From Antedon mediterranea (lineage: Eukaryota > Echinodermata > Crinoidea > Comatulida > Antedonidae): a DNA stretch of 64,000 nt. Positions within the stretch are counted from its first letter, which is position 1. The number at the start of each line of letters is the position of its first letter. Below the pieces are notes generated by a model. It had not been told where the DNA came from. It did not search any database and worked only from the letters and a program-made list of their open reading frames with translations. This document shows, in pieces, positions 25,501 to 35,095 of this stretch. A program made the position numbers and the translations under genes. The stretch covers positions 4,907,001 to 4,971,000 of the forward strand of contig NC_092671.1 of assembly GCF_964355755.1 (NCBI RefSeq). The letters are read 5' to 3'.

Positions 25501-27583
25501 CCCTTAAATTAGATATTTCTCAAATACTAAGAGTGTGTGATTGGTGAATAATCGGCCACTGATATCATCATAATTGTTCAATACCGATTTTATTTTTAAA
25601 CTTATTTTGGGTAGGCCTAATGGATTTTTAAAGGCATAACACAACAGTTAAACATGATGGTTATTACTAAAATACCATCATCAAGACATTCCACCACCCG
25701 TTCCCTCCTTCATGCTGCAATTTCAGAATATGTCTGATCTAAAATTATATTGCTTTTTTGTTGCAGGGTTTATTGACTTTATCGTTGAGCCAACCATGCT
25801 ACTTTTAGGTGATTTAATTGATAAAATCCTCAAAGAAGTGACAGACATTGAGCAGGAATCTACCAACTGTGAACAGAACACAACAATTAGTAAAAGGAAC
25901 TCGCTACCAGCCACATCCACAATACGAGAGGGATCCACGCTACAAACAGGCTGTCAATCCGTAAGCAGATCAGGATTTATTAGATTTAAGCTTACTTCCC
26001 GTTTGGACGCAAGGCAACGACGTCGGCGCAACACAAGTGAGTTGACCAATCATAAGCGACAGTTCGGATCCACGCGTCGTGATTGGTCAAATTACTTGCG
26101 GTACACTTACGTCCTTCCGTTGATAGGAAATAAAGATCTCTTAGACGTATATTGAATCCATGGGTGATATATAGTTAGTCACGTGTTTTATCACTTGTTT
26201 AAAATTGGCGCTCAGTAAATATTTGATAATTTTTTTTTGCAGGGTCGGTCTAGCGTCGGTCGTCCATCAATGATGCGACAGACAACCATTCCAAACAAAG
26301 CGCCAAGAGTATGGCTAACACCACTGAAGCAAAACAGTAAACTTTGGAAAGAAAGAGCTGCTCAAGGCAAGCATAACTTAATCTATTTCAATCATCTCCT
26401 CCTCTTTTCGTTTAAATTTTCTTTCCATTTACTACTTTGTCCAATTCCTTCTCCTCCATTTCTTCTTGGAATTTTCTGTACTGTTACTTCTTTTCTTCTG
26501 TTTTTATTTACCTATTTTGTCTTCTTGCACTACTTCTTTCATGTAAATTGTTACCTTCCTGTTTCCTTTTCCTTTTCTACCTGTTTCATGTTCTATCTCA
26601 TCATTTCTTTAATTTGGTTCTTTTCCTTTTTATTTTCCATGATTCATTTACATTTTGTGTTTTTTATACAAAAGATGCAATAGAGAGAAGCAAAGGCGCG
26701 ACAGACGTGGAGTTACATCTGAGTGACATAGAAGACCCAACCAAAAAATATGTTGTCAATGATCATCGTCCGAGCATTGATAGCATGAGCCAGGCTATAA
26801 ATATGGCCTTACTACCTGGATTTAGCCAGGAAGAACACAAAATCAGAATCATGCGAACGGAAAAACGGCGGGAGCAACGAACAACATCATTATCGTCATC
26901 GGCGTCAGAAGATCGCACGTCGACACCAGACGCTGATTTGGCAGCTCGTACTACTGGGTCTGATACGGTCAAAGGTACGAGTTAGACGCCCCTTCCCCTT
27001 CCCTTCCTCATTTTTATGATCATCTACACACATACACACACGTTACAACGTAAATGCGTACTACTGGGTCTGATACGGTACGAGTTAGACTCCCCCTTTC
27101 CCCTTCCTCGTTTTTACACACATACATTTAACATCGTTAATTACATTCATACCTTCATTAAAAACTTATCAGGGAAAAAAAACACCCACAAAAATTCAAA
27201 TTATATGACACAAACGAAACATAATAATACAATTTAACCCTAGGACCTACTCAAGAAAAACATTAATTTAGATGCCTTGTAACTTGATACTTATTTTAAT
27301 TATTGGGAAAACTGATTATAATACTGCAGATGGACGCCATGGCAACGGTGGAACTACCAAAACTTCCAATGAGCATGCGCCAAGAACTGAAGATCTTATT
27401 GTAAATATATGCTCGACAAATTCACCCGATAAACAGAACACAGGCGTAGAAAGAGAAAAGTCGACGGTTTGTCCAACACATCAAACGATCAAAATATCCA
27501 GAATGATTGTAAGTCCTAAGAAGAGACCAGTCAGCAATATACAGGAATCATCTACGAACAATTGTGGAACAGAGGATAAATAA
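7596..27583 (+). CDS. PDE1: calmodulin-dependent 3',5'-cyclic nucleotide phosphodiesterase 1
   Basis: Hydrolyses cAMP/cGMP in the cytosol; PDE1 enzymes are activated by Ca2+/calmodulin. Exons: 7596-7845 (first ATG 7607), 10971-11162, 11823-11889, 14266-14382, 16924-17064, 17880-17980, 19281-19406, 21380-21484, 22204-22324, 23872-23953, 25767-25960, 26243-26366, 26675-26974, 27330-27583 (TAA). All phases agree, giving 720 codons from that ATG. The N-terminal regulatory region matches PDE1 (EIPDQVRDWL, EKPRFKSIV). Catalytic residues are present: proton donor H230 and metal ligand H234 (YHNHVHAADV), H270/D271 (IHDYEHTGT), D378 (HCSDISHPAK), and purine-clamp Q429/F432 (SQIGFIDFIVEPT). The C-terminal tail after WKERAAQ (residues about 537-720) is Ser/Thr-rich and lineage-specific. 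Exon 1 begins at an acceptor (tttgcag), so an upstream exon or alternative start is expected. All introns are GT-AG except one GC-AG. Confidence 0.95.
9290..9610. repeat. GATGAT/GATAAT low-complexity tract
   Basis: Long run of imperfect GAT, GATAAT and TGATGATAAT units, purine/pyrimidine mixed, without coding potential. Confidence 0.7.
10600..10793 (+). repeat. short retroelement tail, copy 1
   Basis: Contains TATGTAAAAGGGTCCTGCGA, then ATGCAGGATCCTTGCCATCA, and ends in AAATAAATGTGAATTGAATTG. The same arrangement recurs at 46558-46721, where it interrupts a transposase gene. The paired GGGTCCT...AGGATCC motifs form a small hairpin, and the end resembles the simple-repeat tails of LINE/SINE 3' ends. 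It lies in PDE1 intron 1. Confidence 0.7.
11890..14265. other. PDE1 intron 3
   Basis: Contains a hAT-like terminus at 13173 (CAGTGGCGGATTCAG followed by a GC-rich GGCCCGGGCCTCCCC block) and, at the 3' end, a degenerate 40-45-bp minisatellite (13985-14228). No additional exon is supported. Confidence 0.5.
13985..14228. repeat. degenerate minisatellite with CG-rich core
   Basis: Six units of about 40-45 bp, each with the pattern TTATCAGCATTTGAACGCGC followed by GTATAAAAnCC and GTACAGT/GTGCAG. Core variants are GCGCGCGT, TGCGCGT, GTGCGCGT, CACGCGAGT, GCGCTTGC and GCGCGGGT. It ends about 38 bp before the PDE1 exon at 14266. Single copies of the same motif lie near 310, 8850, 17155 and 22375. Confidence 0.8.
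15546..15697. repeat. small foldback element with GCTTCTTTTCGAG ends
   Basis: Left side carries two CTCGAAAAGAAGCC / CTTGAAAAGAAGCCC units. Right side carries GCTTCTTTTCGAGATT twice and GCTTCTTTTCGATA. The units are in inverted orientation about 60 bp apart. It lies in the PDE1 intron between the exons ending 14382 and starting 16924. Confidence 0.65.
17682..17718. repeat. perfect 37-bp palindrome
   Basis: GGGAGGTATAAAAATAAT is followed after a single A by its exact reverse complement. The stem is 18 bp with a one-base centre. It lies in the PDE1 intron before the exon at 17880. Confidence 0.95.
18655..18748. repeat. MITE family A, partial copy
   Basis: Contains GCCATATCACTACCATATTC, GGGCACATCACACTTTTTGT and the terminus GTGTAGACAGAGCTTT. 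Only the right half of the family is preserved. PDE1 intron. Confidence 0.65.
18846..19019. repeat. MITE family B, full copy
   Basis: Left end AAGCGTGGTTCCCACAAGCG, right end TTCTAGTGGGAACCAAGCTT. Subterminal inverted motifs are ACGCAACGCAAGGACGTAAC / GTCCTTGCGTTACG and GACCAATCACAAGCGA / TTCGCTTGTCATTGGTT. No coding capacity. It lies between PDE1 exons 17880-17980 and 19281-19406. Confidence 0.85.
19985..20030. repeat. tandem palindromic TA-rich repeat
   Basis: ATAGTAATACTATATTAATA is repeated in tandem. Each unit is itself nearly palindromic. PDE1 intron. Confidence 0.8.
20889..21178. repeat. MITE family B inserted inside another family B copy
   Basis: The outer copy runs from CGGTTCCCACTAGGACGCAA (20891) to GTCCTAGTGGGAACAAGATT (21152-21171). 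A second element with its own ends (TTGATTCCCACTAGAGACGC at 20980, TCCTTGTGGGAACCAAGCTT near 21100-21119) lies inside it. The nesting shows at least two rounds of activity. It lies in the PDE1 intron before the exon at 21380. Confidence 0.8.
22481..22600. repeat. MITE family B, shortened copy
   Basis: Starts CTCGGTTCCCACTAGGACTG, carries TTTGACCAATCCCAAACTGT and CTTGTGATTGGTCAACTC, and ends near TTACGTCCAAGTGAGAACTT. PDE1 intron. Confidence 0.75.
23265..23405. repeat. MITE family C (pogo/Tigger-like)
   Basis: Begins TA-CAGTAGAACCCCTATTAAGG with GGACA following. The far end has TGTCCCCTTAATATGG and GTGTTACAAAGGAG, an imperfect inverted match. CAGT-type ends with a TA target are characteristic of Tc1/mariner-pogo elements. 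Non-coding. PDE1 intron. Confidence 0.7.
24174..24567. repeat. MITE with TAGCTCCGGGTTTA ends
   Basis: The left end TAGCTCCGGGTTTAGAATTT and the right end AATTTAAACCCGGAGCTA are inverted complements enclosing about 390 bp of AT-rich DNA. Likely TA target. PDE1 intron. Confidence 0.8.
25985..26125. repeat. MITE family B, copy directly after a PDE1 exon
   Basis: Carries AAGCTTACTTCCCGTTTGGA at the left, then ACGCAAGGCAACGACGTCGG, GTTGACCAATCATAAGCGAC, and CGTGATTGGTCAAATTACTT with a decayed right end near CTTACGTCCTTCCGTTGATA. It starts about 25 bp after the donor of the exon ending at 25960. Confidence 0.75.
26367..26674 (+). other. GC-AG intron of PDE1
   Basis: The exon ends CTGCTCAAG and continues GCAAGC, with no GT nearby that preserves the frame. 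The acceptor is TATACAAAAG before ATGCAATAG. The join G|AT keeps the frame (Gln, Asp, Ala, Ile, Glu, Arg, Ser). The extended AAG|GCAAG donor fits U1 well, as expected for the minor GC-AG class. The intron is strongly T/C-rich, which produces long spurious open frames. Confidence 0.8.
26944..27128. repeat. tandem duplication over a PDE1 exon end and donor
   Basis: Copy 1 (about 26945-27035) contains CGTACTACTGGGTCTGATAC, then GGTCAAAG|GTACGAGTTAGAC, CCCTTCCCC and an ACACACAT tract. Copy 2 (about 27056-27128) repeats this but lacks the CAAAGGT step, reading GATACGGTACGAGTTAGAC. The duplicated piece spans the last coding bases of exon 26675-26974 and its splice donor. Confidence 0.85.
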
Positions 27584-27776
27584 TTAATTAATATTTGTTT
27601 AATGTCTATAAACTAACCAACAGAACTAAGAGTAGACCAATATGATTGAATCCAATATTCCAATATTGACAGTTACTGTTTGACTAAAAATAGATTTTGT
27701 TTTTGTAAGTAATGCAGTTCTGAAACCATATCATTTTGACCAAGAAAAGATAATGTTATAGTGTTATAGTTTGATT

Positions 27777-27782
27777 AATAAA
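27777..27782 (+). promoter_or_regulatory. candidate PDE1 polyadenylation signal
   Basis: AATAAA, 193 bases after the PDE1 stop codon at 27581-27583, and the first canonical hexamer after it. Further AATAAA copies near 28775 could serve longer transcripts. Confidence 0.5.
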
Positions 27783-28136
27783 GAATCCCCATGGAATAGA
27801 TCACACGGTACATTTACTGAGCTATCTTTAACCATAAAAAAAAACCTGACGCGTTACACTGCGGAAAATATTCATCGACAAAATGTATAATACGTTGGCT
27901 ATTTGGTCAGTGGATGAGACTGAGTATCGCATTGACGCTATATTATTGATTTCCAAATGAACGTAAATAGTTCTAACAAGCAAGTGGCAATAATAAGGTC
28001 ATTGACATTGTAATGTTGTCGACTATAATTTGATTTGTTAGTAAAAATGTAAATCTTATTCGAGGTTCATGCTAAGGTAAAACGCGAAAAAAAAAATAAG
28101 TAGAACAGGTCATATTTAATATTATACATCCAATGC

Positions 28137-28275
28137 ACAGTAGAACCTCTATTAAAGGGACACCTTCAGAATCATCCACTGAATAAGGGGTTAGCCATAG
28201 TATAAACACCTATATTGCCTATAGTGTTTTCTTGAACACAGTAGGCATAGGGGTGTTCCAAAGGAGGGGTTCTAC
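28137..28275. repeat. MITE family C (pogo/Tigger-like), copy 2
   Basis: Left end CAGTAGAACCTCTATTAAAG with GGACACCTTCAG following. Right end CAAAGGAGGGGTTCTACTTT is the inverted terminus. Internal CCACTGAATAAGGGG and AACACAGTAGGCATAGG. Non-coding, in the spacer after PDE1. Confidence 0.75.
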
Positions 28276-31110
28276 TTTATAGAACTAATAACTAGAAATA
28301 ATAATAATGTATTTATTTTAAAGTTTAATTCAGTGATTTTTATTATCTTGCCAGAATTAATTGATACCGACGCGAGCGTGGTACATTTTTTTTGTCATTC
28401 TACATCTCATAGTAAGCGCCTCGTACTCTTGCGTATTGACATGATTTGGATGTACATAATGCGCCCCGTACTCACGTTGACTTAAATTTACTTTTTTTGG
28501 TTTATATTATAACTAAAACTATGGAATTATTCTTTTCTAACTGACTACTATTATTATTACTACTAATATGGATACTCTGTTGAATAATACGTGTTTTATA
28601 TAGACAAAATAGGCGAATATAATTGTACTATTTTTGCATTTTTAAATATTTTAAGGTTTCTTTAAATTGTCTTCCTTTTGTGTACGTATAATAGGTAGTA
28701 TGGTACAGAGTTAAATTAGTATAGATTACAATTAGCCTAGTTTATGCATAGATCCAAGACTTGAGGGAATAAATAATAAATGTATTAATTTCTTTATAAT
28801 CCGAGCAGACAATAAAACAGTATAATTGTAGATGCAGCAGTATTGTGAAATCTACGAAGAGACTCAATTATATCCAACATTTAATGTGAAAAATATTACG
28901 AAGAAAAAAAACCCATGATTTCTTGATTGAAACAATAAAGTGCACTGTTATCTACTTCAATCTAGCACGCGCTGTTTGAAAGCCTTTGGGGTATTTTAAA
29001 ATTATAACCGAGCATTATATTATTATTTACAGACTTTGTGTCTTCGATCATTATGGTTAGAATAAATATTATTTTGTATTTACATACAATTGTTAAAAGA
29101 TAGAAACATTAATATGTCACTGCTGTTTCAAAGTGTTACATTACAGAGGCTGTTTGTGTAAAATAAATAAATATTTTTGTTTAATTCTACTAGGGTATGT
29201 ATAACACATACGATATTATTTACTTGCAGTACAAGTGTCCCTTTTAAATTATTGATAATTTTCATAAAGTTGATTGTCAAAATAACGTAATAATTCGGTA
29301 ATACTTTTTTGGTTGTATTTCAATGCAATGACTTATGTTTTAAAGATAAATATATCATTAGGTTTGTACCGGGTTAATTTAGTCCATACTCCTAGTGTAT
29401 CTATAAGCAAATGATTTGTAGAGTTCATATGCAAATTCCTAATAACAGAGTAACATAATTCCTAAAATACAGCTGCCGTAACATGTGAAAAAATATAAAG
29501 CTGTATCTCGGAATTGTCCAATACAATAATATAATTAACACATTAAAATACATAATGTAGTTATTGTATATACATAAATATTAATAATCTTAAAGATAAT
29601 CATTTATTTATTTACATATATTTCAATACAAATTAAGCAGATATTCGCACTGTATCTTATATTTGTGTCTGACAGACACATAGGCCTACACAATCTATAA
29701 TCAGGCAATAATGCCCACTTCTACAATGTCTGACCACACGTTATTCCTGTAGTAGTTTTTACTTAGCCTACTTAAAATCAGGACTAATGTCTACGGAAGA
29801 TTCAACCAATCAGAGTGCAGCAAATATCTGTAGTTGCAGGCGATTCGAAAGAGTGTGGCGGTTCGGATACTTAGACATGGTTAACCCAGGCTTTGATAAT
29901 TTAATTGATTATTTGAATAAAATCATTGTTTATATTATGTGAAGTGACCAGAAAACAAGTAACTAAAGGCTAAATTTAATACCTAGACAGCCAATTATTG
30001 CAAGCTGGGAGGAAAAGGTATGTAAAACTAGGTCCAAGTCCAGGGCCTAGGTCCTCGGCTAGGCAAAATGATTCGAGGCTTAGCTAAATCGATGAAGGGG
30101 AATTGGAGGCCATGGACCTTCCGGGACAGTGTATCTGGTGGTAGTGTAAAATGATTGGCCTAAGTTTCCTGATCAATGTTCGTGTTGGCCTATGTTGTCT
30201 CTAAGTATAATTTATAATGTTTCAATACGTGACATTTAAACCACGGTATTTAAAAATGTAAAAAATATTATTTATTAATATTAATAATGATATTTTTATT
30301 TATTTTGATCCACCCTCATTACAGAATGGTGTCTTGCGTCATGCTAATACTAATCTATTCATATGTTTCTTAATAATAAGATTGTGAAAGATATAAATAT
30401 TATTACAAAAATAAAGTATGTATAGGCCTAGGCTAGGCTTATGGTGGTGATACCGATACGTTTAAAAATATGTTTATATTTGATAAAAATACCAAATTAA
30501 AATTGAAACTAAGTTTACTATTGACATTTTAAGAGAAAAGCATTTATACTAAAATAACTCATTGGAAAATAATTTAAAATGATTGAAACTTTTAATGTAA
30601 ATCTCAATTATCTATAGGCCTACTGCATCCACGTATAACATATGTCCAGTATCATAGACATATGCTGTAATACAATGTCATCACATGTAAAACCTGTATT
30701 ATATTATGGTCAGGGCTGGGTTAGTCCTATGTCCTGTGATACAGGCGTCAAACTTTATCACATGATTTGCCTATATTTTATGTACAAATTGAAGACAGTA
30801 CCGAGAATCGGTTAAACCAAGTTCGACTCTATTAAAATTTGAAGTTTGACGTGTCAAAATATATAATGCATTATTTTGTTTTGTTATCCAAATATATTTG
30901 GGGTTGAAAGTATTAATATGGACTTGTACAGTATTATTATTTATTTAGATACAAAAGGTTTCATTATAAACGGGAAATATGGAGGATGTAACGACGATAA
31001 AATGTTTTGAAAATAAAGAAAATCTCATAACAATTGTTGCATATTTTATTTCGTGTAAGTACTGTACTAACAACTTGTAGTACTACATTCTCTCTTTATT
31101 AGTAGGCCTA
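28276..31110. other. intergenic spacer, no gene seen
   Basis: AT-rich DNA with scattered TAGGCCTA palindromes and several AATAAA words. It may include extended PDE1 3' UTR. No open frame with motif or splice support on either strand. Confidence 0.5.
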
Positions 31111-31114
31111 CAGT

Positions 31115-31245
31115 ATCACAATATCAGTTGACCAATGAAAAGTTACAGTTGGGATAATCCATCGGTTGTGATTGGTCAAATTACTTGCGTTGCGCTCACA
31201 CGTTCTTGCGTTGTGTCGTCCTCCTGGGGAAAACCAAGTCATCGT
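31115..31245. repeat. MITE family B, partial copy
   Basis: Contains CAGTTGACCAATGAAAAGTT, GTTGTGATTGGTCAAATTAC and TTGCGTTGCGCTCACACGTT, ending in a decayed CCTGGGGAAAACCAAG. The left terminus is missing. Confidence 0.65.
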
Positions 31246-31391
31246 AAATCCGCAAATAGTTTGAGATGCAGTGAATTAGCTTGGAGCCTACATCGGACCA
31301 GATTCTAGATTCAATTCCGATCCAGCACTATGTCATATACATATTTCGATAGGCCTACTTTACGAAATGATCATTGCGTACGTACTAACTA

Positions 31392-31567
31392 AAGCGTGGT
31401 TCTCACTAGCGACGCAACGCAAGGACGTAACGCAACGCAAGTGAATTGACCAATCACAAGCGATGGCTTATTCGCTTGTGATTGCTAACTGTCTATAACT
31501 TCGCTTGTCATTAAAACGCTTGCGTTGCGTTTACGTCCTGTTACGTTCTAGTGGGAACCAAGCTTTG
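31392..31567. repeat. MITE family B, full copy
   Basis: Starts AAGCGTGGTTCTCACTAGCG and ends TTCTAGTGGGAACCAAGCTT. The internal ACGCAACGCAAGGACGTAAC and CAATCACAAGCGA motifs closely match the copy at 18846. No coding capacity. Confidence 0.85.
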
Positions 31568-32810
31568 GTGTACATCAAATGGTCGAGACAAAATGGACCC
31601 AGGATAAAGATTCAAATGTGAATACAACTAGTTTGTTATTGTGCAAAAAATCGATTTGCTTAATGGTGTGAATTGGAATTCCGGAAAACATTCTAGTCAG
31701 TTTCACACGCTATTATACTGGAAACATTTTATAACCATAATAACTGCATAATTATTAGTCTACAAACTGCGTTTATGGTATATTAAAGTACACTAAAGCA
31801 CGTTTAGGTCGTAAATTAATTTCATTAGGGAACCATGCTGTAATGACATTTTGGGAAATCATAGGTCTAGATATACGAACTGTAAAGCATATTCCGGCTG
31901 TGCACTTGTTCAATAAAAGTAGTCATTAAATACAATGGAGTAGAACTAGTCATATATAGTAATTAGTGATTCTCGGTGAAAGTTGTCTGTGGTTTTTGGT
32001 TCGAATCCAATGTTGCTCCTTTTTTTCTGGGGAATCATGTGTCACATGTTCCAGACAATATATGCGTTTAAATTTCGGTATTTTTAAGACCAATTTATAT
32101 TTGCCTCTTTTCAATATAATTTGAAATACAAATATAAGTGTATTGCTTTTGTTGACCAATACCGGCCTTATTCCTTGACGACCGTACATCGGTTTTCTGG
32201 TGAAAGGCTTTAACTAAAATTTTGTGAATGTTATTATTAATATTCGATTTTTTTAGGCATAGAATAAAGTCTACATAGGACCGTATATGTATAGTGTATA
32301 TTTCAAATAAGTAAATTTCTTAATTGTATCATAGCAAAAACGTTGGTCAAATCTTCAATAGAATAACAAAGACATTAATGTTATACGATTTATTTGTTGT
32401 TAAAATGGTATACAGTGTACAAATACATTAAAAAATGAAAACCATACAATATAACCATTATCTGTTTTAGCACAAAAACGTTTTCTTTTTTTTCACTAAC
32501 CATTTTAATCTTCTTTTACTTACAGTACTAAATCAACTATTTCAAATAACCTTAGAGATTATAGATGTGATGAACAAAAAATGTAATAAATGTTTCCTTA
32601 GCAAAACATAACACAGTAAACATCATTAAAAATTGGTATATAATGTAAAAACTAAATGTCCACTACTGATGATACAAAATGTATACACAAATGTGCAATG
32701 TTTTATATGGGCAGCCTTTATCCGTCTTTGAAACAACAATAAAATATATATTAGAGGTTACAAAGGATAACCTATATCAAATGACACGCCTATCCTTCTC
32801 ACCTAAAGCT
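31568..32810. other. intergenic spacer, no gene seen
   Basis: No supported gene. On the minus strand AAATAAAT words near 32390 could act as distal polyadenylation signals for CASC3, but this cannot be decided here. Confidence 0.4.
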
Positions 32811-32925
32811 CTGTCTACACTATCAAACTTTGTGACAACAAAAATGTGATGTGCCCATATATGGACACAATGACGTCATATCACACCTTTTTTGTCAAAC
32901 TAGATTGATAGTGTAGAGCTTTAAA
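32811..32925. repeat. MITE family A, full copy
   Basis: Left end AAGCTCTGTCTACACTATCA, right end GATTGATAGTGTAGAGCTTT. Between them lie AAATGTGATGTGCCCATATA and TATCACACCTTTTTTGTCAA. The best-preserved family A copy in the window, and it defines the termini. Confidence 0.85.
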
Positions 32926-32927
32926 CT

Positions 32928-33096
32928 TGGTTTTCACTAGGCCGCAACACAAGGACACAAGGACATAAGCCCAATGCAAGTGATTTGACAAATCACAATC
33001 GATTATCATTTATTTAATTATCAAACTGTTGCCGTCAACTCGCTTGCGTTGGGTCTACGTTCTTGTGTTGCGTCCTAGTCTGAACAAAGCTTTAGT
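32928..33096. repeat. MITE family B, copy adjoining a family A element
   Basis: Left end ACTTGGTTTTCACTAGGCCG, right end TTGCGTCCTAGTCTGAACAA followed by AGCTTTAG. The subterminal GCAAGTGATTTGACAAATCA motif is retained. It directly abuts the family A copy. Confidence 0.75.
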
Positions 33097-35095
33097 ATCT
33101 GCATCTCCACCTATTTTTCAATTCAATAGTATACCCTTTCAACACTTAACAATTTAAAGTGTTCATTATTATAATCCCCAAAAAATATAAAAACATTTTT
33201 TCTAATAACTAAAATCATTTAATTTTCTTCTATAATTTTTAAACAGCTAATAAATGATAAAACACACTCTAAAGGTATTAAGTAGTTATCATAAACATCC
33301 AGTACTTATTACTTCAGCGTAATAATTGACTGATGCTGTTACCACTATGATGTTGAAGGTTAGATTCATTCTATATTCATACAACAACAATTATATCCAG
33401 CTTATTAACGAAAAATAGCCAGTAAGTTAATTGTTGATAAAAAGACCATAATAAAATACTACTTTTGTCCTAATGTCCAGTTGTAGGGACTTAATTATAC
33501 CCTGTGTGCTGTTGGCTACTTGAATTTTCAAGGCTGGAATAAACCAATTATATATTTGCTAGAAGAACAAAGTTAGCGTGCTTTACCAGTTTCAACAAAA
33601 GATGCACTTAAATCTGAAAAATTGCATTAACAAATGAATTTCATATAAAATTACAATACAAAGTTAATAGCTAAAATCTAGACAAAAAATGTCTTGCAAT
33701 TTTAATACCATAAAGAGTTATTATTTTTGTAACTCAGTAAATACAATTTTTTTTTTTGGTTGTTTTTAATTTAAACGGAAATAGTAATCTATAATTATTA
33801 TAGCAATTCAAATGAGTTACAGTATATCATAAAATAATAGTAATGAACTGCACTGTGAATGGACACACTACAGTTTCTAAAAAATAGTTTTACATTAACC
33901 AACATGCTCACAAAAAAAATGAATGACATTGCTAAAGATTGGTTCCCCCTTGGATGCAATGTAATAGTGTTGACCAACCACAAGATTGCACCAAACTTTA
34001 AGTCGGTTTTTAAAATAACTAAGTATTTTATGAATTTTGTCTTTTAAGTTGTTATTTTTTTGTTATAATTATGTGAGACGAAATAAATGAAATGAAAGTC
34101 TTAGATCACAAATTCCAATTGAGTTGACCAATCACAAGATGGCACCAAGCTTTAAGTCGGTTTTAAGTATTTTTAAAAAATGTTTATGAATTTTGTCTTA
34201 AGTCTTTTCATAAGATAAGAGGACTGGTTTTACAGAACTTCTTACTCATCTTGACTTAAGCACAAATTTGATACTGCCAGACCAGTATTGGTAAATTTTG
34301 AACAATACGAAAATAAAGGTTAGAGTTAACTGTAAAATGTAATATAGTGTAATGTATTATATAATATTTTCATACACAAAATTGTAGACAAACAAATATG
34401 TACATACCAAGTGCAAAAAAAATGAATACAAAAGTATTACAATTATTTAAAAAAAAGAAGTTTTTCAAGAATAAAAACATTCTAATTTACACATTAACAT
34501 AAAAATATCCAAATATGCCAACATAATTCAGCTAATAAGATTTGGCAATTACTTTCCTATTCAAATTTTTAAAGCCGATTCTCAGTATTGTATCTATTTG
34601 TTCAATAGCATACAATACGCAAATCCTGTGATACAGATCCTATGATTATAGATCCGAACATAACCCTTCACCTAACCTTCCTTGATACAAGTACTATGTG
34701 ATAGACATGATAATTTGCCTAGATACTGGACACATTATTGTAATGTGGAGATACTGAGAATCTGGTTAATTTTTAAATAATACTTTTTAAGTAAATATCA
34801 ACTATGAACATATTTTAAAAAAACAACAAACTGCAAGGTCTTCATTGAAGATTCTCGTGGTAGTGGTCAAGCTATAAAAAAGAGACAGATAATTTGTATA
34901 ACATACAGTATAATACTAATTAGTTAAATTCAAAGTAGGTAACTGGTCGAAAGTAGCATTTGTGTGTTATGTCTGTGTATTGTCAACACTTGTAATATGA
35001 GCACATCACATTTTTTGTCACATAAAGTTTGATAGTGTAGACAGAGCTTAACCATTTCCAAAATAAAAGTTTCAACTGGATGAAATAAATAATTG
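33097..35095. other. CASC3 3' flank with repeat fragments
   Basis: No gene is seen. Family B fragments are visible at about 33937-33990 (GATTGGTTCCCCCTTGGATG) and 34118-34160 (GAGTTGACCAATCACAAGAT). Half of a family A element lies at 34985-35050, ending AGTTTGATAGTGTAGACAGA. Part may be CASC3 3' UTR; no clear minus-strand AATAAA sits close to the stop. Confidence 0.5.

Noticed and set aside
26437-26673. Hydrophobic, Phe/Leu/Ser-rich frame that looks like a membrane protein
   Set aside because: It is the pyrimidine-rich PDE1 GC-AG intron read through. Only the part after 26674 is exon.
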